Part shown: positions 1 through 5,064 of the stretch, in pieces
Numbering within the stretch: the stretch's first letter is position 1
Layout: each line of letters begins with the position of its first letter
Source: an uncultured Burkholderiales bacterium
GTDB lineage: Bacteria > Pseudomonadota > Gammaproteobacteria > Burkholderiales > Burkholderiaceae_D
DNA length: 7,054 nt
Assembly (NCBI GenBank): GCA_903904635.1
Contig: CAIVDH010000207.1
Coordinates: 1-7,054 of the forward strand
Direction: 5' to 3'
Program-made: the position numbers and the translations under genes
Notes under the pieces: generated by a model
Seen by the model: the letters and a program-made list of their open reading frames with translations, nothing else
Told to the model about the DNA's origin: nothing
Database searches by the model: none

Positions 1-132
1 CAAATAAAAATTGAAAAGCTTGATTCATTGGCTGCCGTAGGCTTGGGGCTGGGTATTGTTGCCAAAGATTTTACAGAGGATGGGGAAGCTTTAAAATTAA
101 ATGATTATCTAGAACTCGGCATGACTGGGTAA
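1..132 (+). CDS. C-terminal end of an unrecognised protein (partial)
   Basis: Frame 1 is open from the window edge to a TAA at 130-132, giving the last 43 residues of a protein whose start lies outside the window. The tail begins QIKIEKLDSLAAVGLGLGIV and ends in an acidic stretch (DFTEDGEALKLNDYLELGMTG overall, read in two parts). The Ala/Gly/Leu-rich run could be a short hydrophobic core or a helix in a nucleotide-binding fold. I do not recognise the family. No hairpin with a T-run follows the stop, so no terminator is evident. Translation in this frame is reasonable, but with only 43 residues the gene itself is moderately supported and its function is unknown. Confidence 0.5.
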   Translation, partial: QIKIEKLDSLAAVGLGLGIVAKDFTEDGEALKLNDYLELGMTG

Positions 133-366
133 ACGGCAGTTGCAGTACCACCCTCCGCATTAAACCTATTAATACACCTCACCTTGCTGCCGCTATCAAG
201 CTAACGTCACACAGCCCCAAAAGCTGCAATATCTGCCTTACCGGCCAGGATGCTGACCCGCTGAATTCCTCAGGTTCAACTCAGCTTCAACTTAGATTCA
301 AAATAGTCAGCAGTTTTGTCGCTTTATTGAATACCGCCCCCTGAGACATAGCAATGAATTTTTTAA
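133..366. other. Intergenic region upstream of umuDC
   Basis: No convincing gene was found here. One plus-strand frame stays open from about 105 to 343 but has no recognisable protein character and no good start. The minus-strand frame that begins inside umuD and runs to 287 is a shadow of umuD. The right part carries three evenly spaced TTCAA motifs (275-301) and leads into the LexA operator, so it probably holds the control region of umuDC. Confidence 0.5.
275..301 (+). repeat. Three TTCAA motifs at exact 11-bp spacing
   Basis: TTCAA begins at 275, 286 and 297, a period of 11 bp that is close to one helical turn. The first two copies extend to TTCAACT. They lie about 70-120 bp upstream of the umuD start. 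Equal spacing would place them on one face of the helix, as for repeated binding sites, but the motif is short and chance is possible. Confidence 0.35.
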
Positions 367-382
367 CTGTATATTTATACAG
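367..382 (+). promoter_or_regulatory. LexA operator (SOS box) of umuDC
   Basis: The 16-mer CTGTATATTTATACAG matches the LexA consensus CTGT-N8-ACAG exactly and has the AT-rich alternating core of strong boxes. It ends 13 bp before the umuD ATG at 396. LexA bound here would cover the promoter, so the operon should be repressed until RecA-stimulated LexA self-cleavage. A possible -10 element, TATTAT at 383-388, directly follows the box; no good -35 is visible. Confidence 0.93.
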
Positions 383-395
383 TATTATATGTCTC

Positions 396-836
396 ATGAG
401 CAACTTACCCACCGCCACTACCCTGCCCGTGCACGCCCATCCCGAGCCCTTCAAGCTCGAGCTCTTTGGCTCGACCGTGAACGCAGGCTTTCCCTCGCCT
501 GCCGCTGACCATAGCCAAAAACGCATCGATCTCAATGAGCATTTAATTCGTAACAAGGAAGCCACCTTTCTGTTTCGCGTTAAAGGCGATTCCATGATCG
601 GCACCGGCATTTATGAAGGCGATGTGCTGATTGTTGATCGCTCCATCGAGCCGCGTCACCATGCCATCGTATTGGCGGTCCTGAATGATGAGTACACCGT
701 CAAGCGTCTGCACAGGCGTGGCGGCACGATCAAGCTCGTATCAGAAAACCCTCTCTATCCGCCTATCGTCATCAAGTCGGGCGAAGAGTTATCAATCTGG
801 GGCGTGGTGACTTACAACCTGCATAAACTTTACTGA
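396..836 (+). CDS. umuD: UmuD, SOS mutagenesis protein, subunit of DNA polymerase V
   Basis: This is a 146-residue S24-family self-cleaving protein (E. coli UmuD has 139). After RecA-stimulated cleavage, UmuD' dimers join UmuC to form the translesion polymerase. The cleavage site is visible as Ala30-Gly31 in [10 protein letters not shown]. The catalytic dyad is Ser66 (KGDSM) and Lys103 (YTVKRL), 37 residues apart as in the E. coli protein. The C-terminal beta-rich dimer domain is complete and ends LHKLY. I chose ATG 396 because the in-frame ATG at 354 lies upstream of the LexA box and would add an atypical hydrophobic leader. No Shine-Dalgarno sequence is obvious before 396. If TATTAT at 383-388 is the -10, the mRNA would be nearly leaderless. 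The gene is followed after 7 bp by umuC. Confidence 0.95.
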   Translation: MSNLPTATTLPVHAHPEPFKLELFGSTVNAGFPSPAADHSQKRIDLNEHLIRNKEATFLFRVKGDSMIGTGIYEGDVLIVDRSIEPRHHAIVLAVLNDEYTVKRLHRRGGTIKLVSENPLYPPIVIKSGEELSIWGVVTYNLHKLY

Positions 837-843
837 TACGGCT

Positions 844-2118
844 ATGTCGGGGCCAATAAAACAACTCGCGCTGATTGACTGTAATAATTTTTATGTCAGT
901 TGCGAACGTGTATTCCGACCAGATTTATCTAAGCAGGCCATTGTTGTCCTGTCAAATAATGATGGCTGCGTGGTCTCGCGCTCGAATGAAGCAAAAGCCC
1001 TGGGAATAAAAATGGGACAGCCTTGGTTTGAAGTCAAAAATCTGGCAGAAGAAAAAAATATACTTGCGCTCAGTTCCAATTACGCGCTCTATGCGGATAT
1101 GTCTAATCGCGTGATGCGTATTCTGACTGGCTACGCACCAGAGCATGAGATTTATTCTATCGATGAATGCTTTGTTGATCTTACCGGTCAAACAAAATTG
1201 CGTGAGCTCAGCTATGCAATGCGTGAGCGTGTCATCGGATGGACTGGCATTCCTGTCTGCGTGGGCATAGGTCCGACTAAAACACTGGCTAAACTGGCTA
1301 ACCATATCGCAAAAAAACATCCGCGCTCTAAAGGTGTGTTTAATTTTAATGACCTCACAACGGAACAACAGCAGCGTATCTTGTCGCGTTTGCCCGTTAA
1401 TGAAGTCTGGGGCGTAGGCTCGCGCATCACGGCACGACTTGCCGAATATAAGATACACACCGTACAAGAACTGCGTGAGTTTCATACACCGACTCTGCGC
1501 AAAGAATTTGGTGTCACGCTAGAAAAAACACAGCGTGAATTACAAGGCACGAGCTGCATCGCCCTGGAAGATATCGCCTCACCAAAACAGCAAATCATTT
1601 GCAGTCGCTCTTTCGGTAAAAATGTAACGGAACTCCACGTACTCCAAGATGCGCTCTCGACTTTTGTTGCCACAGCAGCGGCTAAATTGCGCAGCCAGCA
1701 TTCACATGCGGCGATGATGCAAGTGTTTTTAATGACGAATCGGTTTCGGCAAGATCTGCCGCAATATCATCCATCGTGGGTGCTGCCCTTACCCCGCCCC
1801 ACTGACGACAGCCTGGAACTCAACCGCTATGCCGCCTGGATGGCCGAACAACTTTGGAAGCCCGGCTACGCATATAAGAAAGCCGGTGTCATGCTGTGCG
1901 AAATTACGCAGGCCAATCAACGCCAGGGTGATTTGCTGAGTCAAGAAGTAGAAACGAAGCATGCGTCGTTAATGGGCGCGCTGGATAAACTCAACCAACG
2001 CTACGGACGCAGCACCGTGAAGGTCTCGACCCAGGGGATGACGGGCGGATGGGAAATGCGGCAAGAGCGCAAGTCGCCTGCGTATACGACGGACTGGTGG
2101 AATATGCCGGTTGTGTAG
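844..2118 (+). CDS. umuC: UmuC, Y-family translesion DNA polymerase (Pol V catalytic subunit)
   Basis: This is a full-length 424-residue Y-family polymerase (E. coli UmuC has 422). It copies past replication-blocking lesions as the UmuD'2C complex bound to RecA and the sliding clamp. Metal-binding carboxylates are Asp12 (LIDCNNFY) and Asp107-Glu108 ([10 protein letters not shown]). Tyr17 sits at the steric-gate position that excludes ribonucleotides. The palm/fingers signature [11 protein letters not shown] (residues 80-90) and the thumb helix-hairpin-helix around [17 protein letters not shown] and VWGVGSRI are present, followed by the little-finger domain from about residue 245. A possible but weak clamp-binding peptide is QGDLL at about 361-365. 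The gene starts 7 bp after umuD, so the two are cotranscribed and under the same LexA box. No frameshift or missing catalytic residue was seen, so the enzyme should be functional. Confidence 0.96.
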   Translation: MSGPIKQLALIDCNNFYVSCERVFRPDLSKQAIVVLSNNDGCVVSRSNEAKALGIKMGQPWFEVKNLAEEKNILALSSNYALYADMSNRVMRILTGYAPEHEIYSIDECFVDLTGQTKLRELSYAMRERVIGWTGIPVCVGIGPTKTLAKLANHIAKKHPRSKGVFNFNDLTTEQQQRILSRLPVNEVWGVGSRITARLAEYKIHTVQELREFHTPTLRKEFGVTLEKTQRELQGTSCIALEDIASPKQQIICSRSFGKNVTELHVLQDALSTFVATAAAKLRSQHSHAAMMQVFLMTNRFRQDLPQYHPSWVLPLPRPTDDSLELNRYAAWMAEQLWKPGYAYKKAGVMLCEITQANQRQGDLLSQEVETKHASLMGALDKLNQRYGRSTVKVSTQGMTGGWEMRQERKSPAYTTDWWNMPVV

Positions 2119-2167
2119 GTGGGGAATTAATTAAAACTTTAGTAGGGACTCACCCGAAAATCACTTG

Positions 2168-2214
2168 ATTTGCGGAGATTAGTAAACTTAATTACCGCAA
2201 ATTATGCGGAGATT
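2168..2214. promoter_or_regulatory. Orphan operator-like repeat cluster (TGCGGAGATT)
   Basis: The 10-mer TGCGGAGATT occurs at 2171-2180 and again at 2205-2214, 34 bp apart. Between them, ATTTGCGG (2168-2175) pairs with CCGCAAAT (2195-2202) as a perfect 8-bp inverted repeat. The three GCGG-type half-sites in 47 bp resemble the operator and promoter of a self-regulated gene read rightward. Only a 19-codon open frame (from ATG 2224) follows before the end of the truncated nucleotidyltransferase gene. The regulated gene therefore seems to be missing. The alternative is that this is a remnant of a repeat or transposon end. Confidence 0.4.
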
Positions 2215-2280
2215 TATTTATCTATGCTGCCCCCTGTAAACCTACATAGAACAAACCACAAAATAGGAACAACGAAGTAG

Positions 2281-2658
2281 CTAACGGATTAGCATCGGCA
2301 GCATCTTGCGCACATCACCATGCAACGATGTGAGGGTACTTTCAAATGGAAGGTGTGGCATTTCATCCTGAACGAGTTGCGCTACTGCCTGGGCTTGGTC
2401 TAGGTCACGTGGTTTTTTGATTGGTTCGCGCAGGGGTAGGCCAGAGAGCCAAGCCTTGTGCAAAGCAAAAGCACGCGGGTCCGGCACGCGCATTGGCACT
2501 GGCCAACCGTCCTCATCTATGGCGACCGCATCAAGCTTGGGGGAATTCAACAGCCACTGCAAGCCAGGCACTTCGGTGGCAACCAGATCTGATTCAGAGA
2601 ACGTGATTACGCCGAAAGCCAAACGTAGCCTCAACATCTGTTTCCGGCGAAAACGTCG
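2281..2658 (-). pseudogene. C-terminal remnant of a nucleotidyltransferase-fold protein (GSU2403-like)
   Basis: The minus-strand frame reads to a TAG at 2281-2283. It contains the block LQWLLNSPKLDAVAIDEDG, then WPVPMRVPDPRAFALHK, then a REPIKKPRDLDQAQAVAQL helix and an ending of the type LHGDVRKMLP. From memory these match the C-terminal part of the GSU2403-family nucleotidyltransferase-fold proteins, which are much longer (roughly 300 residues or more). Reading upstream, the frame hits a TAA at 2659-2661 and nothing resembling the N-terminal catalytic half follows. The likely state is a 5'-deleted pseudogene. A short expressed protein from ATG 2635-2637 (118 residues) cannot be excluded. 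Family assignment is fairly confident; cellular role is not established. Confidence 0.65.
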
Positions 2659-2661
2659 TTA

Positions 2662-2831
2662 TTTATTACTGCAGGAAACATAGTGGGCGCAAGACATTGC
2701 CGATACTGAGGGGATCTGACCGGTGTGGTAACCAAGGGCGGGTATGGTTATTGAGAGGCATGACCCCTGATTGACAGAGGCATCTAGCCCGATCATAATT
2801 CAGACTAGTCCGACTAGTTTGAGGTATATTC
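2662..2831. other. Gap between the truncated gene and the toxin-antitoxin pair
   Basis: About 170 bp without a supported gene. Every frame is broken by stops. It contains the junction where the nucleotidyltransferase homology is lost and, at its right end, the promoter/operator region of the antitoxin gene. I cannot identify the origin of 2662-2790. Confidence 0.4.
2804..2818. promoter_or_regulatory. Operator-like inverted repeat before the antitoxin gene
   Basis: ACTAGT-CCG-ACTAGT is two copies of a palindromic hexamer three bases apart, so the 15-mer is near-palindromic. It ends 13 bp before the antitoxin ATG. Phd/YefM antitoxins normally bind palindromes in their own promoters, so this is the best candidate autoregulatory operator. 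A ribosome binding site, GAGG at 2821-2824, lies 7 bases before the ATG and fixes the antitoxin start. Confidence 0.6.
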
Positions 2832-3077
2832 ATGCATACATGGCAACTACAAGAGGCTAAGAGCCGATTCAGTGAAGTCGTTGATTTGACGCTGAAAGAG
2901 GGGCCGCAGCTAGTCACGCGGCGCGGCGAGGAAGCCGTCGTCATTCTGGCGGCAACAGAATACCATCGCCTCGTTGGCGACGCCCCGAACTTGATCGATC
3001 ACCTTCTCAACGCCCCTCGCGGCGAAGCCCTAGCGATAGAGCGCTCTGGAGAACCCATCAGAGATTTGAGCTTGTGA
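2832..3077 (+). CDS. Phd/YefM-family antitoxin
   Basis: This 81-residue protein has the classic Phd/YefM N-terminal DNA-binding fold: WQLQEAKSRFSEVVD at residues 4-18, then a strand-turn PQLVTRRGEEAVVIL with the conserved R-G-E-E-A-V pattern, then an AATEYHRL helix. The C-terminal part (from about residue 55) is the toxin-neutralising tail. It should bind the PIN toxin encoded next and repress its own promoter through the ACTAGT repeat. The good GAGG ribosome site supports the ATG at 2832. Its TGA stop overlaps the toxin GTG start by 4 bases (GTGA), the usual coupling that keeps antitoxin in excess. Complete and probably functional. Confidence 0.9.
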   Translation: MHTWQLQEAKSRFSEVVDLTLKEGPQLVTRRGEEAVVILAATEYHRLVGDAPNLIDHLLNAPRGEALAIERSGEPIRDLSL

Positions 3078-3493
3078 AATATCTGCTTGATACTTGCGTG
3101 CTATCAGAACTAGTCAAGAGCGCGCCCTCAGAACAAGTGATCAATTGGTTCAAAGAACATCAATCAGATGAGATGTTTATCAGCGCAATTAGCCTTGCAG
3201 AACTGCTCCGCGGCGTGGCTAAACTGCCAGAATCTAAACGTCGTAATGATTTGATTATTTGGATCAAGAAAATAGAAATCGATTTTATGGATCGCATTCT
3301 GTCGTTTGACCAAAATGTCGCACATAGTTGGTCAGACATGACTGCACTTACGGAAGTCAAAGGTAAAAGCATTGCAGCTTTTGACTCGTTGATTGCCGCC
3401 ACCGCGCATATGCATGACTGCTACTTGGTCACTCGCAATGTGCGAGATTTTGTGAATTCAGGAGTAGAAATTATTGACCCTTGGGAAAGTTAG
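3074..3493 (+). CDS. PIN-domain toxin, VapC/FitB-like ribonuclease
   Basis: This 139-residue single-domain PIN protein is a predicted Mg2+-dependent RNase that would block translation or growth when freed from its antitoxin. The acidic active site is complete: Asp6 (LLDTCVLSEL), Glu43 (SLAELLRGV), Asp104 (AAFDSLIAATA) and Asp125 near Asn122 (LVTRNVRDF). The ending EIIDPWES is typical of FitB-type PIN toxins. It starts at GTG 3074, overlapping the antitoxin stop, and lacks its own clear ribosome site, so it depends on translational coupling. The Phd-type partner with a FitB-like PIN toxin is a common pairing. The actual RNA target cannot be read from sequence. Its 3' end runs straight into a recombinase remnant with no terminator between. 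Confidence 0.92.
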   Translation: MKYLLDTCVLSELVKSAPSEQVINWFKEHQSDEMFISAISLAELLRGVAKLPESKRRNDLIIWIKKIEIDFMDRILSFDQNVAHSWSDMTALTEVKGKSIAAFDSLIAATAHMHDCYLVTRNVRDFVNSGVEIIDPWES

Positions 3494-3513
3494 CAAACTC
3501 GCTCCTTAAGGGC

Positions 3514-3690
3514 ATGCGACTTCGGGAGGCCGGGGTGCCGGACAAGACGCACTCGGCCATACTCTGGCATTCGAACAACTCCATCACCGATCATTATTCT
3601 ATGGCGATGGTGCAGGAGATTTTCGAGGCACGAGAAAGACGAGTCACCCAGAAGTCACCCAGAGAAATGAAAAGGGGTTACGTCTTGTGA
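3514..3690 (+). pseudogene. C-terminal remnant of a tyrosine recombinase (integrase)
   Basis: The frame reads MRLREAGVPDKTHSAILWHS, then NNSITDHYSMAMVQEIFEA. This matches the end of phage/island tyrosine recombinases: the LREAGVPD helix, the late conserved His/Trp position (ILWHS), and the catalytic Tyr in the HYS motif (Tyr at about residue 30 of the fragment). The catalytic Arg and everything N-terminal are missing. The frame is open a little further left to a TTG at 3481, inside the toxin gene, but that part shows no integrase likeness, so the break is near 3510. The fragment is visibly more GC-rich than the toxin gene beside it. It lies 30 bp from the 3' end of a tRNA-Arg gene, the expected place for an integrase, which marks the region as an eroded integrated element. 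Confidence 0.75.
3642..3663 (+). repeat. Perfect 11-bp tandem duplication
   Basis: AGTCACCCAGA at 3642-3652 is repeated immediately at 3653-3663 with no mismatch. It lies inside the tail of the recombinase remnant. Because 11 is not a multiple of three, a duplication here would have shifted the reading frame, so the last dozen or so codons may not be the original ones. Confidence 0.8.
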
Positions 3691-3702
3691 ACGTAACCCC
3701 TT
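3672..3702. terminator. Strong hairpin terminator, probably for tRNA-Arg and bidirectional
   Basis: AAGGGGTTACGT (3672-3683) pairs perfectly over 12 bp with ACGTAACCCCTT (3691-3702) around a 7-base loop. Read on the minus strand it lies 18 bp after the tRNA CCA end and is followed by a T-rich stretch, as for an intrinsic terminator of the tRNA. On the plus strand it is followed by GATTTTGC and TTTTT, so it may also stop rightward transcription from the toxin-antitoxin operon. The recombinase remnant's stop codon (3688-3690) lies in the loop. Confidence 0.8.
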
Positions 3703-3720
3703 GATTTTGCTACTTTTTAC

Positions 3721-3797
3721 TGGTGCGGCTGGCAGGAATCGAACCCACGACCCCTTGGTTCGTAGCCAAGTACTCTATCCAGCTGAGCTACAGCCGC
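3721..3797 (-). tRNA. tRNA-Arg (anticodon ACG)
   Basis: On the minus strand the acceptor stem GCGGCTG (3791-3797) pairs with CAGCCGC (3725-3731), followed by discriminator A and an encoded CCA (3721-3723). The anticodon arm is CTTGG-CTACGAA-CCAAG with ACG at plus-strand positions 3761-3763; the wobble A would be edited to inosine to read CGU, CGC and CGA. The T arm contains GGGTTCGAATCC and the D arm AGCTCAGCTGGATAGAGT. Length is 77 nt with all arms intact. It has its own promoter and terminator. The 3' half of tRNA-Arg genes is a frequent integrase target, which fits the recombinase remnant beside it. Confidence 0.97.
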
Positions 3798-3807
3798 GAA
3801 GCACAAG

Positions 3808-3837
3808 ATTATAGCACTAGCGGAATCAATTTGGAAA
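3808..3837 (-). promoter_or_regulatory. Promoter of tRNA-Arg
   Basis: On the minus strand a perfect -10 TATAAT (plus-strand 3808-3813) lies 10 bp before the mature tRNA 5' end. A partial -35, TTTCCA (3832-3837), stands 18 bp upstream of it. Transcription should begin near 3800, leaving a leader of only a few bases to be removed by RNase P. Confidence 0.7.
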
Positions 3838-3852
3838 CTACACTCGCATGAA

Positions 3853-4137
3853 TTAATGTTTGGGGTGATAGATATCATGCCCCGCTTCATTGATCTGCTG
3901 GCGCAGCGCCTTGCGCTCTTCGGGGGAAAGTCGCGGCGGCTTGCGGGCAGCCTCATCCTGCGTGTTCTTTCCATCCTGCGTATTGCGAGCATTACGCTCC
4001 TGATCGGTAGGCGTTCCGCCACGTTCAGAACGGCTTCGATTCTCGCCTCTATCCTGAGCAGGTTCAGCGTAAACGCTGGCCATGCCTAAGGATGACAAGA
4101 GCAGAGAAAAACAAAATCGTAGCAACAAAAATTTCAT
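3853..4137 (-). CDS. Small exported charged protein of unknown function
   Basis: This 94-residue protein has a clear Sec signal peptide: MKFLLLRF, a hydrophobic core (residues 9-21), then VYA before a likely signal peptidase I cut after Ala24. The mature part of about 70 residues is very hydrophilic, rich in Arg, Glu, Asp, Gln and Asn. It ends in a better-ordered segment, RLSPEERKALRQQINEAG, followed by HDIYHPKH. That C-terminal segment looks conserved-type (helical, then a short Tyr/His tail), while the middle looks disordered. I chose ATG 4135-4137 because it places the signal peptide at the N-terminus; a longer frame to 4197 adds residues that spoil it. No Shine-Dalgarno site is visible. 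It is divergent from ompR, so it could be linked to envelope stress control, but function is unknown. Confidence 0.75.
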   Translation of the reverse strand: MKFLLLRFCFSLLLSSLGMASVYAEPAQDRGENRSRSERGGTPTDQERNARNTQDGKNTQDEAARKPPRLSPEERKALRQQINEAGHDIYHPKH

Positions 4138-4227
4138 GAATGACAATATATAGGGATGAATGCAGCTTCTCAGGTAAGACAGTGTAATGTCCTTCACCCC
4201 GAACAGCAGCGTACGGGCACGGCAAAG

Positions 4228-4244
4228 TTTGTAAAGCTTTGTAA
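4228..4244 (+). promoter_or_regulatory. Tandem TTTGTAA boxes, possible OmpR binding site
   Basis: TTTGTAA occurs at 4228-4234 and 4238-4244, exactly 10 bp apart, between the divergent small exported gene and ompR. OmpR/PhoB-class regulators bind as head-to-tail dimers to direct half-sites about 10 bp apart, and TTGTAAC-like half-sites are known for enterobacterial OmpR. The site is therefore a plausible autoregulatory element about 50-70 bp before the ompR start. No clean -35/-10 pair was identified with it. Confidence 0.45.
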
Positions 4245-4296
4245 TCCCAGACCGCCTAAACGTAAAAAATTTCTAGATCGAAGTTACCATACACCC

Positions 4297-5064
4297 ATGA
4301 ACTCGACAAACAAACCTGCACCGGTTGCCTCAAAACGCAATCCGGGCACACAAGCGAAAATACTAGTCGTTGACGATGATGTGCGCCTGCGAGACTTGCT
4401 AAAACGTTTTTTAACCGAGCAAGGCTACACCGTCACGGTCGCTGCCAACTCATTGGAAATGAATCGTTACTGGATACGCGAGCGCTATGATTTACTGGTG
4501 CTTGATCTGATGTTGCCGGGTGAAGATGGATTATCAATTTGCGGCAGGCTGCGTAGCGGTGGTGACAACACACCTATCATCATGCTCACCGCTAAAGGTG
4601 AAGATGCAGATCGCATCAGCGGACTGGAACTCGGTGCCGATGATTACTTGCCCAAACCATTCAACCCGCGCGAACTGCTCGCCCGTATCGCAGCCGTACT
4701 GCGCCGTGCCACGCCAGACGAAATACCCGGCGCACCATCAGAACATGCAGAAACCTATGTGTTTGGCGAATTCACATTCGATCTGGGCAAGCGCACATTA
4801 CTAAAAAAAGACCAGCCCGTAACCTTAACCACAGGCGAATATTCCGTGCTAAAAGTATTGGCGCGCCATGCCAGACAGCCCTTGTCGCGAGAAAAACTCA
4901 TGGAGCTGGCCAGAGGCAGAGAATATGAAGTGTTCGATCGTAGCCTTGATGTACAAGTCTCGCGTCTGCGCAAACTAATCGAACCAGACCCAGCCAGTCC
5001 GCGCTTCATACAGACCGTCTGGGGTCTGGGTTATGTATTCATTCCCGATGGTCAGTCCAAGTAA
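4297..5064 (+). CDS. ompR: OmpR, osmoregulation response regulator
   Basis: This 255-residue response regulator has a receiver domain (about 20-137) and a C-terminal winged-helix DNA-binding domain (about 155-250). The phosphoacceptor is Asp70 (LLVLDLMLPGEDGLS); the acidic pocket is Asp26-Asp27 (KILVVDDD), with Thr98 and Lys120 (LPKPFNPRELL) completing the switch. The stretches GLSICGRLRS, LARGREYEVFDRSLDVQVSR and IQTVWGLGYVFIPDG are almost those of E. coli OmpR, so this is OmpR rather than another family member. ATG 4297 gives an N-terminus about 15 residues longer than enterobacterial OmpR; an upstream in-frame ATG at 4156 would add 47 poorly plausible residues across the promoter region. 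It overlaps the start of the kinase gene by 17 bases, forming an operon. Likely targets are outer-membrane porins and osmotic or envelope genes, by analogy. Confidence 0.93.
   Translation: MNSTNKPAPVASKRNPGTQAKILVVDDDVRLRDLLKRFLTEQGYTVTVAANSLEMNRYWIRERYDLLVLDLMLPGEDGLSICGRLRSGGDNTPIIMLTAKGEDADRISGLELGADDYLPKPFNPRELLARIAAVLRRATPDEIPGAPSEHAETYVFGEFTFDLGKRTLLKKDQPVTLTTGEYSVLKVLARHARQPLSREKLMELARGREYEVFDRSLDVQVSRLRKLIEPDPASPRFIQTVWGLGYVFIPDGQSK

Noticed and set aside
105..343. Plus-strand open frame in the region before umuDC, possibly a frameshifted continuation of the left-edge gene
   Set aside because: It has no recognisable domain or good start, and its composition (many Ser, Thr, Asn, Pro) looks like random reading. 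A frameshift could not be supported without a homologue.
952..1485. Long minus-strand open frame inside umuC (177 codons)
   Set aside because: It is fully covered by the well-supported umuC gene on the other strand, has no domain likeness, and is an antisense shadow.
2168..2214. CRISPR array
   Set aside because: There are only two direct copies of a 10-mer, with no regular repeat-spacer pattern and no cas genes.
2417..2683. Plus-strand open frames opposite the truncated nucleotidyltransferase gene
   Set aside because: The minus-strand frame matches a known family, while these frames give Arg/Ser-rich sequence without motifs.
3717..4022. Minus-strand open frame across the tRNA gene (contains residues of the RGRGFDS type)
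   Set aside because: The peptide comes from translating the tRNA itself, a common false gene call.
4156..4296. N-terminal extension of OmpR from ATG 4156
   Set aside because: The added 47 residues are unlike any OmpR and cover the divergent promoter region with the TTTGTAA boxes; the start at 4297 fits the family length.
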